A DNA stretch of 13,602 nucleotides from an uncultured Bacilli bacterium (GTDB lineage: Bacteria; Bacillota_I; Bacilli_A; RF39; UBA660), in contig CALVTA010000033.1 in the NCBI GenBank assembly GCA_944359735.1, positions 1-13,602 of the forward strand. Direction: 5' to 3'. The translations under genes and the position numbers were made by a program. Each line of letters begins with the position of its first letter. Positions within the stretch are counted from its first letter, which is position 1. The notes below the pieces were generated by a model. That model saw nothing but the letters and a program-made list of their open reading frames with translations. It had not been told where the DNA came from and made no database searches. Positions 7,786-13,591 of the stretch are shown here, piece by piece.

Positions 7786-7814
7786 ATTATACATTTAAAT
7801 AAAAAAAGTGACAA
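7786..7814 (-). promoter_or_regulatory. strong candidate promoter for the HerA-type gene
   Basis: On the minus strand, TTGTCA (809-814 of the 7 kb block, i.e. 7809-7814) and TATAAT (7786-7791) are 17 bases apart. The -35 matches 5 of 6 and the -10 is perfect, making it the best sigma-A-type promoter in the window. It sits in the 60-base gap after ylxM. Confidence 0.75.
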
Positions 7815-7817
7815 GAG

Positions 7818-8117
7818 TTATAGAGAAATTACTTCTTGTAATTTACGTTTTATCTCTTCATCACTTGTTTTTGTAATTAGATCCTCTAGTATTTTATTCT
7901 TCTTTACTATATTTAGGTTTGTTTCATAATTTTCTAATTTATTTATAGTTTCTTTTAACTGTTTATGAATAGCATTCCTGCTTATTTTATATTTTTCTGC
8001 TAATTCACTTAATGATAAATTTTTAAAATAATAATCTTCAAAATATATTTTTTGTTTATCTGTTAAGAGACTACCATAAATATCATATAACATTGTATAA
8101 TAAACTAATTCTTTCAT
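7818..8117 (-). CDS. ylxM: YlxM/p13-like helix-turn-helix protein
   Basis: A 99-residue protein of the YlxM (UPF0122) family, small sigma-factor-like DNA-binding-fold proteins that sit beside ffh and ftsY across Bacillota and are thought to act with the SRP pathway. The family hallmarks are visible: LLTDKQKIYFEDYYFKNLSL (17-36), then the helix-turn-helix LSELAEKYKISRNAIHKQLK (36-55), then a charged C-terminal helix. Length is normal (about 100-115). Its ATG is two bases after the stop of the upstream membrane protein, and AGGG (8126-8129) lies 8 bases before it. It is normally directly followed by ffh; here the HerA-type gene intervenes. Confidence 0.93.
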   Translation of the reverse strand: MKELVYYTMLYDIYGSLLTDKQKIYFEDYYFKNLSLSELAEKYKISRNAIHKQLKETINKLENYETNLNIVKKNKILEDLITKTSDEEIKRKLQEVISL

Positions 8118-8119
8118 TG

Positions 8120-8422
8120 TTATAACCCTAAAAGTTTTAATATGGCAAGTACAATTGAACCTAAACCTATAATTAGATAAAGAATTGTTAAGTTTCTTCT
8201 TTTATAAATTAAATAGTTATTAAATCCCATTACTAAAAGAGTAATTCCTAAAAATATTTCAAAAAGATAAAGAAGATTTGTTTTAAATATAGTAATAATT
8301 CCAAAAATAATTAAACCAATTGTTAAAATAAACTGAATTACTATTAATATTTTAAGATAACTTACACTTTTTTCTTTTTGATTTTTAGCTTTAGGATTTA
8401 ATTGGGTAACACTTTTTGCCAT
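8120..8422 (-). CDS. small three-helix membrane protein of the ftsY operon
   Basis: A 100-residue protein of unknown function. The start at 8422 is chosen over one 54 bases upstream because GGAGG (8429-8433) is 6 bases before it and the longer form would run deep into ftsY. The N-terminus is soluble and basic (1-20). Three predicted membrane helices follow at about 23-46, 50-73 and 78-99. The KRR at 74-76 places the loop after helix 2 in the cytoplasm, giving N-in, C-out. The ftsY stop codon (8424-8426) lies between its ribosome binding site and its start, and ylxM begins two bases after its own stop. This tight coupling on both sides suggests the protein is made together with the SRP receptor. 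No catalytic motif is seen. Confidence 0.85.
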   Translation of the reverse strand: MAKSVTQLNPKAKNQKEKSVSYLKILIVIQFILTIGLIIFGIITIFKTNLLYLFEIFLGITLLVMGFNNYLIYKRRNLTILYLIIGLGSIVLAILKLLGL

Positions 8423-8423
8423 T

Positions 8424-9428
8424 TTACACCTCCATAAAGTCCTTAAATAAACTATATATATATTTTTCAATATCAAACTCTTGTAAGTCTCTAGCTGTTT
8501 CTCCTAACCCTATAAACTTAACAGGAAGATTTACTTCTTCTTTAATGGCTAGAACAATCCCACCTTTAGCAGTTCCATCTAATTTAGTTAAAATTATTCC
8601 TGTTAAATTAGTTATTTCCTTAAAAGATTTTGCCTGACTGATGCCATTTTGGCCAGTTGTAGCATCTATTACTAAAAGCGTCTCATGAGGAGCATTTTCT
8701 ATTAGTTTAGAGATAACTTTGTTAATCTTTTCCAACTCCTTCATAAGATTAGTCTTATTTTGAAGACGTCCTGCTGTATCAATTAAAACTGTATCTATGT
8801 CATTATTTAAGGCATACTCTAATCCTTCATAGATAACACTAGCAGGATCTACTCCTTCTTTTTTTCCATAAAAATTGACTTCTAAGCGTTCTGACCATTC
8901 TTTCAACTGGGAAGTAGCTCCAGCTCTAAAGGTATCTCCTGCAATTAATAGTACTTTACGATTAGCTTCTTTTTCTTTTTGAGCAAGCTTAGCAATAGTT
9001 GTTGTTTTTCCCACTCCATTCACTCCTACAAATAAATAAACTGTAGGTTTTTTTTCTGCTCTTTCTAAATTAGTTGATAAAACTTCACCACTTACATAGA
9101 TAATAAATAACTCATCAACAATAACTTCTTTAAGAAGAGTAGGATCAGTAATTTTATCTTCTTTTACTCTTTTTCTTAACCTATCCATAAAATTCATGAC
9201 CGTATTGACTCCAATATCTGCCATAATTAATATTTCTTCTAATTCTTCAAAATATTCTTCATTTACTTTATTATAACGTTTAGTTAAATCTAGAAGGCGT
9301 GATGAAAATGTATTACGACTTTTAGTTAGACCTTTATCGTAGACTTGTAGACTTTCTTTTTCTTCTAATTCAACCTTTTCATCTTCTTTTTTGATAAATT
9401 TATCTTTTAACTTACTAAAAAAACTCAT
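8424..9428 (-). CDS. ftsY: signal recognition particle receptor FtsY
   Basis: FtsY is the membrane-associated GTPase that receives SRP-ribosome complexes and pairs with Ffh. The start at 9428 is preferred (334 residues): GAGGTG at 9435-9440 is its ribosome binding site, whereas a GTG nine bases upstream would consume that site. A short charged N-terminal region (1-30) replaces the long acidic A domain of Escherichia coli, as is usual in Gram-positives, and its start MSFFSKLKDKF is a plausible lipid-binding helix. GTPase motifs are GVNGVGKTT (135-143), GDTFRAGA (164-171), DTAGR (217-221), TKLDG (281-285) and GETARDLQEFD (309-319). It is the first gene of the ftsY, membrane protein, ylxM unit. 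Confidence 0.97.
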   Translation of the reverse strand: MSFFSKLKDKFIKKEDEKVELEEKESLQVYDKGLTKSRNTFSSRLLDLTKRYNKVNEEYFEELEEILIMADIGVNTVMNFMDRLRKRVKEDKITDPTLLKEVIVDELFIIYVSGEVLSTNLERAEKKPTVYLFVGVNGVGKTTTIAKLAQKEKEANRKVLLIAGDTFRAGATSQLKEWSERLEVNFYGKKEGVDPASVIYEGLEYALNNDIDTVLIDTAGRLQNKTNLMKELEKINKVISKLIENAPHETLLVIDATTGQNGISQAKSFKEITNLTGIILTKLDGTAKGGIVLAIKEEVNLPVKFIGLGETARDLQEFDIEKYIYSLFKDFMEV

Positions 9429-9447
9429 TTTTTTCACCTCAATTTTT

Positions 9448-9475
9448 ATTTTATCATATATTGATTACAGTTCAA
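9448..9475 (-). promoter_or_regulatory. candidate promoter for the ftsY unit
   Basis: On the minus strand, TTGAAC (9470-9475) and TAAAAT (9448-9453) are 16 bases apart. Both boxes match consensus at 5 of 6 or close. It fits in the 51-base gap after the XRE-type regulator, though read-through from that gene is also possible because no terminator is visible between them. Confidence 0.5.
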
Positions 9476-9479
9476 AGAC

Positions 9480-9767
9480 TTAGTAATTGGAAATTAGAAT
9501 AGAAATGACTGAATTATACCCTTCTTTTTTCTTTTCTTTTATTTTTCCTTCCTCATCAACAGTAATGTAAGTTATTTCTTGTTCTACTAAAGTAGATATA
9601 GAAACATTAAAATAATCAGCAATTATTCTAATATTGCTTAATCGTTCTCCCCTACCATTTACTAAATCCAAAAGTGTAGTATAAGGTATTTTTACTTCTT
9701 TAGCTAGTTGAAAATAACTATTAACCTTATTTATTTCCATTAATTTATTTAGAACTTCTACATTCAT
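9480..9767 (-). CDS. small XRE/Cro-type transcriptional regulator
   Basis: A 95-residue protein with a Cro/CI-type helix-turn-helix. Residues 17-38 fit the pattern (FQLAKEVKIPYTTLLDLVNG), with the following GERLSNIRIIADYFNVSISTLVE (40-62) completing the five-helix fold. A short beta-like, Lys/Glu-rich tail (63-95) may serve dimerisation. GGAGG at 9774-9778, 6 bases before the ATG, sets the start, and a promoter lies just upstream. It is divergent from the lipoprotein gene at 9920, with 152 bases between, so it could control that locus as well as itself, but no operator repeat was found. No phage genes are nearby. Its target is unknown. Confidence 0.85.
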   Translation of the reverse strand: MNVEVLNKLMEINKVNSYFQLAKEVKIPYTTLLDLVNGRGERLSNIRIIADYFNVSISTLVEQEITYITVDEEGKIKEKKKEGYNSVISILISNY

Positions 9768-9788
9768 ATGAAACCTCCGTTACTGTCT

Positions 9789-9816
9789 ATTATAGGCATT
9801 AGAAAAATAAAAACAA
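9789..9816 (-). promoter_or_regulatory. candidate promoter for the XRE-type regulator
   Basis: On the minus strand, TTGTTT (9811-9816) and TATAAT (9789-9794) are 16 bases apart, with a TG two bases before the -10. The predicted leader to the start codon is about 15-20 bases and contains the GGAGG site. Confidence 0.6.
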
Positions 9817-9886
9817 GTTTTTAGGTAAAGTTTATGAAAATTCGTAAATTTTATTGCTATTATGTAGCGAAGAAAAATTATTTACA

Positions 9887-9892
9887 TATAAT
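9887..9892 (+). promoter_or_regulatory. possible -10 box for the substrate-binding lipoprotein gene
   Basis: A perfect TATAAT lies 27 bases before the TTG start, but there is no recognisable -35 at 16-18 bases and no extended TG. If it is a real promoter it is weak or needs an activator. Confidence 0.35.
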
Positions 9893-9919
9893 ACTTTGAA
9901 CTGAAAGGAGGATTTTAGT

Positions 9920-10912
9920 TTGAAAAAGAAAATTATCTATATAGTTGTTATTTTAATTATCTTCTTACTGGCTTGTGCTTCATTATTTAATTTCAATAAA
10001 AATAGTAAAAAAGAGGAGAAAGTTGAGACTGTTAGATTAGCAGAAGTAGCTCATACTATTTTCTATGCGCCTATGTATGTAGCGATTGAGGAAGGATATT
10101 TTAAAGATTCTGGTATTAATATTGAACTTACTTTAGCTAGCGGTGCCGACAAGGTTAGTGCAGCAGTACTATCAGGAGATGCTGATATAGGTTTTGCTGG
10201 AAGTGAAGCGACTATTTATGTCTATAATGGAGGAGAAAAAGATTATCTAAAAACTTTTGCACAATTAACCCAAAAAGATGGATCATTTATTGTTGCTCGT
10301 GAAGATATAAAGGATTTCACTCTAGAAGATTTAGTTGGTAAAACTATTATTGGAGGTAGAGCTGGTGGTATGCCTGAAATGACACTTGAATGGTCATTAA
10401 GTGATGCAGGCATAGATCCTAAGAATGATGTTAATATTGATACATCTGTAGCTTTTTCGGCAATGAGCAGTGCTTTTATTGGTGGAACTGGAGATTTTGT
10501 AGCTTTATTTGAACCTAATGCTTTACAACTTGAACAGGAAGGTTATGGCTATGTGGTAGCAAGTTTAGGAGAAATTGGTGGAGTTGTTCCTTATACATCT
10601 TTCTTTGCAAGAGATAGTTATTTAAATGAACATAAAGAACTTATCAAAAATTTTGAAGAAGCTATTCAAAAAGGACTTGATTTTGTTCACAGTAAATCTG
10701 ATGAAGAAGTGGCAGAAGCAATAATTGATCAATTTCCTGATACATCACTTGATGATTTAACTAAAGTTGTAAACCGTTATAGGTCTATTGATGCTTGGCC
10801 TGATACTACTGAATTTACTGAAGAATCATTTGACCACTTACAAGATATTATGATTAATGCTAAAGAACTTGATAAAAAGGTTTCATTTAGTGACTTGATG
10901 TATGAAGAATAA
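9920..10912 (+). CDS. ABC transporter substrate-binding lipoprotein (SsuA/TauA/ThiY type)
   Basis: A 330-residue lipoprotein that would capture a small ligand outside the cell and hand it to an ABC importer. The signal peptide ends in lipobox LLAC, with Cys19 as the lipid-attached residue. The mature domain fits the NMT1/SsuA family: AEVAHTIFYAPMYVAIEEGYF (41-61; ligand-cleft start), VSAAVLSGDADIGFAGSEA (79-97), then a second lobe and a C-terminal SIDAWPDT...LQDIMINAKELDK segment. Length matches the family. Ligands there include sulfonates, taurine, nitrate and thiamine precursors; the sequence does not settle which. The start is a TTG with AGGAGG (9906-9911) 8 bases before it. The gene appears intact, yet its ATPase partner downstream is broken and no permease is present, so function would need components elsewhere. 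Confidence 0.9.
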   Translation: MKKKIIYIVVILIIFLLACASLFNFNKNSKKEEKVETVRLAEVAHTIFYAPMYVAIEEGYFKDSGINIELTLASGADKVSAAVLSGDADIGFAGSEATIYVYNGGEKDYLKTFAQLTQKDGSFIVAREDIKDFTLEDLVGKTIIGGRAGGMPEMTLEWSLSDAGIDPKNDVNIDTSVAFSAMSSAFIGGTGDFVALFEPNALQLEQEGYGYVVASLGEIGGVVPYTSFFARDSYLNEHKELIKNFEEAIQKGLDFVHSKSDEEVAEAIIDQFPDTSLDDLTKVVNRYRSIDAWPDTTEFTEESFDHLQDIMINAKELDKKVSFSDLMYEE

Positions 10913-11327
10913 TATATTAGAAATTACACATTTATCTAAGAATTATCAAGATAATAAAGGAGAAATAGAAGCGATTAAGGATATCAGTTTAGAAGTTGGA
11001 AATAATGAATTTATAGTAATAGTGGGGCCCAGTGGTTGTGGAAAAAGTACACTTTTATCAATACTTGCTAATTTAGATAAGAAATCGGGAGGTAATATAA
11101 AATTTTCTAAAGAAAATATAAAAATAGGTTATATGCTTCAAAAAGATTGCTTATTTCCTTGGCTTAATATCTTAAATAATTGTCTTTTAGGTCTTAAAAT
11201 AAAAGGTAAAGTATCTAATGAAGATAGAAATTATGTTTTAAAATTACTTGATACTTATGGATTGAGTGAATTTAAATACAAGTTCCCTAATAGTCTATCT
11301 GGTGGTATGAGACAAAGAGTTGGTTGA
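10902..11327 (+). pseudogene. truncated ABC transporter ATPase (SsuB/TauB type)
   Basis: The first 141 residues of an importer ATPase, normally about 250. Walker A GPSGCGKST (42-50), the Q-loop glutamine (80, in YMLQKDCLFPW) and the signature LSGGMRQRV (132-140) are intact. A TGA then stops the frame, removing Walker B, the D-loop and the switch histidine, so it cannot hydrolyse ATP as a normal subunit. Reading through the TGA does not restore the expected ALIRTLA-type sequence, so this is a deletion or rearrangement rather than a single nonsense change. In an adjacent frame a short LSVVKT precedes another stop, too little to claim a frameshift. The 5' end overlaps the lipoprotein gene by 11 bases, the usual coupled layout. 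A hairpin follows 18 bases after the stop. Confidence 0.85.
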
Positions 11328-11344
11328 GTGTTGTTAAGACATAA

Positions 11345-11380
11345 AAATAACCAAGTATAAAATGTATTACTAGGTTATTT
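11345..11380 (+). terminator. hairpin after the truncated ATPase, possible terminator
   Basis: AAATAACC (11345-11352) pairs with GGTTATTT (11373-11380). The stem continues inward for four more pairs (AGTA/TACT) after one A-A mismatch, giving a 10-base loop. It is followed by ATATTCTT, a poor U-tract, so termination would be moderate at best. Confidence 0.45.
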
Positions 11381-11623
11381 ATATTCTTCATAAAAACAAT
11401 GACTAAAATTTACTTCTATATTTTTTTCACTCTGCCATTTGTATTACTAGCTATATCAGTATTTTTTATAATAAAAAAATAGGATTTAATTTATACATAT
11501 CTAATCTCAATCTGTCTGAATATTCTATTTTTCTTTATAATAGTCATGAAAGAGTGTGTACTGCAGAGCACGAAGAGGAGAGTTGCAGACTTCGGATTAA
11601 ATCAGTATAACAAGTAGTACAAA

Positions 11624-11667
11624 TGCAGTTGTTTTAAACACACATAAGTAGTTCTTTTAAAACTGCA
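11624..11667. repeat. imperfect inverted repeat in the decayed segment
   Basis: TGCAGT...TTTAAA (11624-11638, three-base bulge) is mirrored by TTTAAA-ACTGCA (11656-11667), giving 12 pairs around a 17-base loop. No U-tract follows. It could be the 3' end of a small transcript or a relic of a mobile element end. Confidence 0.4.
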
Positions 11668-11790
11668 GATTAATCATTGACCTTAGTTAATTCTTAGTGT
11701 TAATTGCATAGACAACTTACTTCTTCAAGAATATTTTTTAAATGAAAAATTTATTTCTGGAAGTTATTTGTTATTCAACAAACTAAACGT

Positions 11791-12093
11791 CTAAATATTA
11801 CAAAAACTTTTTTCTACCTTTAATAGCAGTTTAACGATACAATTATCATATGTATTGTAATACACTTTTTTAACACTTTTTCTAAGGTGTGTTAATTGAT
11901 GAGAAACACTTGATTTAATCATATTTAAGACATTCACTAAGTCACAGACACATTTCATCTTGATCAAGAGCGAAAAAATTCTACATCTTGCTGTATCACC
12001 AATAAGTTTAAATAAATCGGCTAAATGATTAAACATTTTCCGAAGGAATTTTCTTATAACAGTTCTTGCAAAGCTTTTTAGTAAGTGATACAA
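11791..12093 (-). pseudogene. degraded ArsR/SmtB-type metal-responsive repressor
   Basis: About 100 codons resemble an ArsR/SmtB/CadC repressor, which normally releases DNA when metal binds. Visible parts are LADLFKLIGDTARCRI (24-39; usually GD-PTR-xRI, here altered), the CVCDL motif (48-52) that carries metal-binding cysteines in the ArsR/CadC branch, and the recognition helix MIKSSVSHQLTHLRK (58-72). About ten residues of the wing hairpin (the GLVKYRREG region) are missing between Lys72 and VKKVYY. The N-terminal segment is shortened as well, and the alpha-5 His of the family is Cys85. The only start is a TTG with no ribosome binding site. Together these point to a pseudogene, though a short active variant cannot be excluded. 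No metal transporter gene is adjacent, and the tsaC promoter overlaps its 5' end. Confidence 0.65.
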
Positions 12094-12094
12094 T
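12066..12094 (+). promoter_or_regulatory. candidate extended -10 promoter for tsaC
   Basis: TTGCAA (12066-12071) and TACAAT (12089-12094) are 17 bases apart, and TG at 12086-12087 gives an extended -10 (TGnTACAAT). Transcription would begin near 12101, leaving a leader of about 27 bases. The whole promoter lies inside the first codons of the arsR remnant on the other strand. Confidence 0.65.
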
Positions 12095-12127
12095 CTTTTA
12101 AAATATTTTTAATCAGAGGTGGATGTA

Positions 12128-12739
12128 ATGAAAAGATATAAACAAAGTGAAATAGAAGAAGTTGCAAATATTCTTAAAAATGATGGTGTTATTAGTGTTC
12201 CTACTGATACTGTTTATGGGATTTGTGCTAGGATTAATTCACGTAATGCTTATGAGAAGTTAGTTAGTGTTAAAAATCGTCCTTCTACTAAGTCTTTTCC
12301 TGTTATGTGTAGTGATATAGAACAAATTAAAAGTATTGCCATTGTTGATGAAAACACTCTTAAGTTAATTAAAGCTTTTATGCCAGGACCTATTACTTTA
12401 GTCTTAAACAAAAGGCCTGATGTACTTTCATATATTAATAATGCCGGTGCAAGAGAGACCGATGAACTTGCTATTAGGATGGCTCCTACTCCATTTTTAA
12501 AAGAATTAATTAAAGAAGTTGGCAGTCCTTTGTTTTTAACGAGTGCTAATAAATCTGGAATGGATGTATGTAAACGTTTAGATGAGATAGAGATAGAATG
12601 CCCTACTCTTGATGGTATAGTTCTAGGTGATGTTTCTTTTGGTGAAGCTAGTACGATTGTTGATTGTACTTGTGTAGATATAAAGATCCAAAGGCAAGGA
12701 CCTATTAAAGAAGAGGAGATTATGAAAGCTATTAGATGA
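12128..12739 (+). CDS. tsaC: L-threonylcarbamoyladenylate synthase (YrdC/Sua5 family)
   Basis: Makes threonylcarbamoyl-AMP from threonine, bicarbonate and ATP, the first step of t6A formation at position 37 of ANN-decoding tRNAs. This is the short form (203 residues, YrdC domain only, no Sua5 C-terminal domain). Motifs are VPTDTVYGICA (24-34), the K-x-R nucleotide-binding pair in VKNRPSTKSFPVM (48-60), PGPITLVL (86-93), and SANKSG (139-144). The ATG at 12128 is chosen: AGAGGTGG (12115-12122) is its ribosome binding site, while a GTG nine bases upstream would overlap that site. It stands alone on its promoter with the unknown protein downstream; other t6A genes (tsaB, tsaD, tsaE) are not here. 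Confidence 0.95.
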   Translation: MKRYKQSEIEEVANILKNDGVISVPTDTVYGICARINSRNAYEKLVSVKNRPSTKSFPVMCSDIEQIKSIAIVDENTLKLIKAFMPGPITLVLNKRPDVLSYINNAGARETDELAIRMAPTPFLKELIKEVGSPLFLTSANKSGMDVCKRLDEIEIECPTLDGIVLGDVSFGEASTIVDCTCVDIKIQRQGPIKEEEIMKAIR

Positions 12740-12741
12740 GT

Positions 12742-12769
12742 AGCTCATATACTTTATAAATTATGAGCT
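12742..12769 (+). promoter_or_regulatory. hairpin between tsaC and the next start codon
   Basis: AGCTCATA (12742-12749) pairs perfectly with TATGAGCT (12762-12769) around a 12-base loop, ending three bases before the ATG at 12773. There is no U-tract, so it is not a terminator. A competing small hairpin, ATGAG (12736-12740) with CTCAT (12744-12748), includes the tsaC stop codon and excludes the larger one. This layout could couple translation of the downstream gene to ribosomes finishing tsaC. Confidence 0.45.
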
Positions 12770-12772
12770 GAG

Positions 12773-13591
12773 ATGGGTAACATTTCTGGATTTAAACTAA
12801 TAAGACACTATGGTGATTTAGAAAAAAAACTTGGTATTTGGAGAAAGGAATATGATTTACGTGAATTATTTAATGAAGCTAGTAACTCTCTTTTAAGGGA
12901 TTTTGAAGGAATTAATATAGATAGCTCTGAGATTGAAAAGAAAAATATTCAAGCCATAATTGATGAAGTTAATTTTCCTGAATTTCTTAAAAGTGAAGAT
13001 AAAAGTATTAAATATTACTGTAGCAAAAAAGGTATAGATATTTCTTTATTTAATATAGCTTTAGGTTATTTAAAAGATGAAGTTTTATTAAAACAAATTG
13101 AAGAAAGAAAACAGCAATTATCTAGTACTCGTTATGCAGTTCTTAATAGCAAAATAGATAAAATAATTTATTATATTATGAATGGAGTTCCTATGGATAA
13201 TGAAAAAACTAGGAAGTTCGATTATTTAGACTATAAGTTAATGATAGCTTTAGAGTTTGATGATTTTAAAAAACTTGCTTGTGATAATGGTAATGCTAAT
13301 GCCGATATTGTTAGGGCTGTTAGTAGATTTATAGGAAAAAATAAAAATGTTAGAAAAACTAATGTTCAAGCAATACTAGATGCTAAAAATATAGTTGGAT
13401 ATGGAACTGAAAATGAACATGAGATTACTGAAGAAGAAAAACTTTCTACTATTGAGTATTTAAGATATCATCATTTAGTTTCTGATAAGGGAATAATTGA
13501 TTCTAAAGTTTATAATATTGCTATTAAAAGATATCTTGCTGGTACTTTATTTACAGAAGAAGATAAAGATAAAATTAAAAATAAATCTTAA
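12773..13591 (+). CDS. unknown cytosolic protein with an internal repeat
   Basis: A 272-residue soluble, mostly helical protein I do not recognise; no signal peptide or membrane segment. Two parts resemble each other. Residues 58-108 contain NIQAIIDEVNF, then Y-C-S-KKGIDISLFNIALGYL. Residues 197-262 contain NVQAILDAKNI, then VSDKGIIDSKVYNIAIKRYL. Both have the order N-[IV]-QAI-[IL]-D, spacer, KGI-x-x-S-x-x-[FY]-NIA, [GR]YL, so the protein is likely a tandem duplication of a helical module with a linking region (109-196). The segment AVLNSKIDKIIYYIMNGV (122-139) shows some of the same spacing. It starts 33 bases after tsaC with only a weak GAG-type site, so translation may depend on tsaC. It is complete, ending 11 bases before the window edge. 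Function unknown. Confidence 0.85.
   Translation: MGNISGFKLIRHYGDLEKKLGIWRKEYDLRELFNEASNSLLRDFEGINIDSSEIEKKNIQAIIDEVNFPEFLKSEDKSIKYYCSKKGIDISLFNIALGYLKDEVLLKQIEERKQQLSSTRYAVLNSKIDKIIYYIMNGVPMDNEKTRKFDYLDYKLMIALEFDDFKKLACDNGNANADIVRAVSRFIGKNKNVRKTNVQAILDAKNIVGYGTENEHEITEEEKLSTIEYLRYHHLVSDKGIIDSKVYNIAIKRYLAGTLFTEEDKDKIKNKS

Larger units (their letters stand above)
11328..11790. other. 463 bases without a convincing gene, probably decayed
   Basis: Between the broken ATPase and the arsR remnant I find no gene I can support. The stretch holds a hairpin at 11345-11380, a 27-codon ATG frame at 11399-11482 coding a hydrophobic peptide but lacking a ribosome binding site, a TATAAT at 11536-11541, a locally more GC-rich patch (about 11550-11600) with a small inverted repeat, and an imperfect inverted repeat at 11624-11667. 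The permease expected after an importer ATPase is not recognisable in any frame. A deletion joining the ATPase to unrelated DNA would explain this. Confidence 0.55.

Noticed and set aside
8416..8637. Plus-strand open frame of 73 codons
   Set aside because: It is antisense to the conserved FtsY C-terminus.
9480..10912. XRE regulator and divergent gene as a prophage or toxin-antitoxin switch
   Set aside because: No phage, integrase or toxin-like gene is adjacent; the divergent gene is a transporter lipoprotein.
11325..11360. Recoding of TGA as Trp to extend the ABC ATPase
   Set aside because: Read-through gives only about ten residues unlike the conserved Walker B region before a TAA, and TGA is a normal stop in fmt and tsaC.
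11546..11617. 23-codon ATG frame in the GC-richer patch
   Set aside because: No ribosome binding site, unusual codons for this genome and no recognisable product; treated as part of the possible RNA instead.
12742..12769. Hairpin as the tsaC terminator
   Set aside because: No U-tract follows; the stem abuts the next start codon, so a role in translation is more likely.
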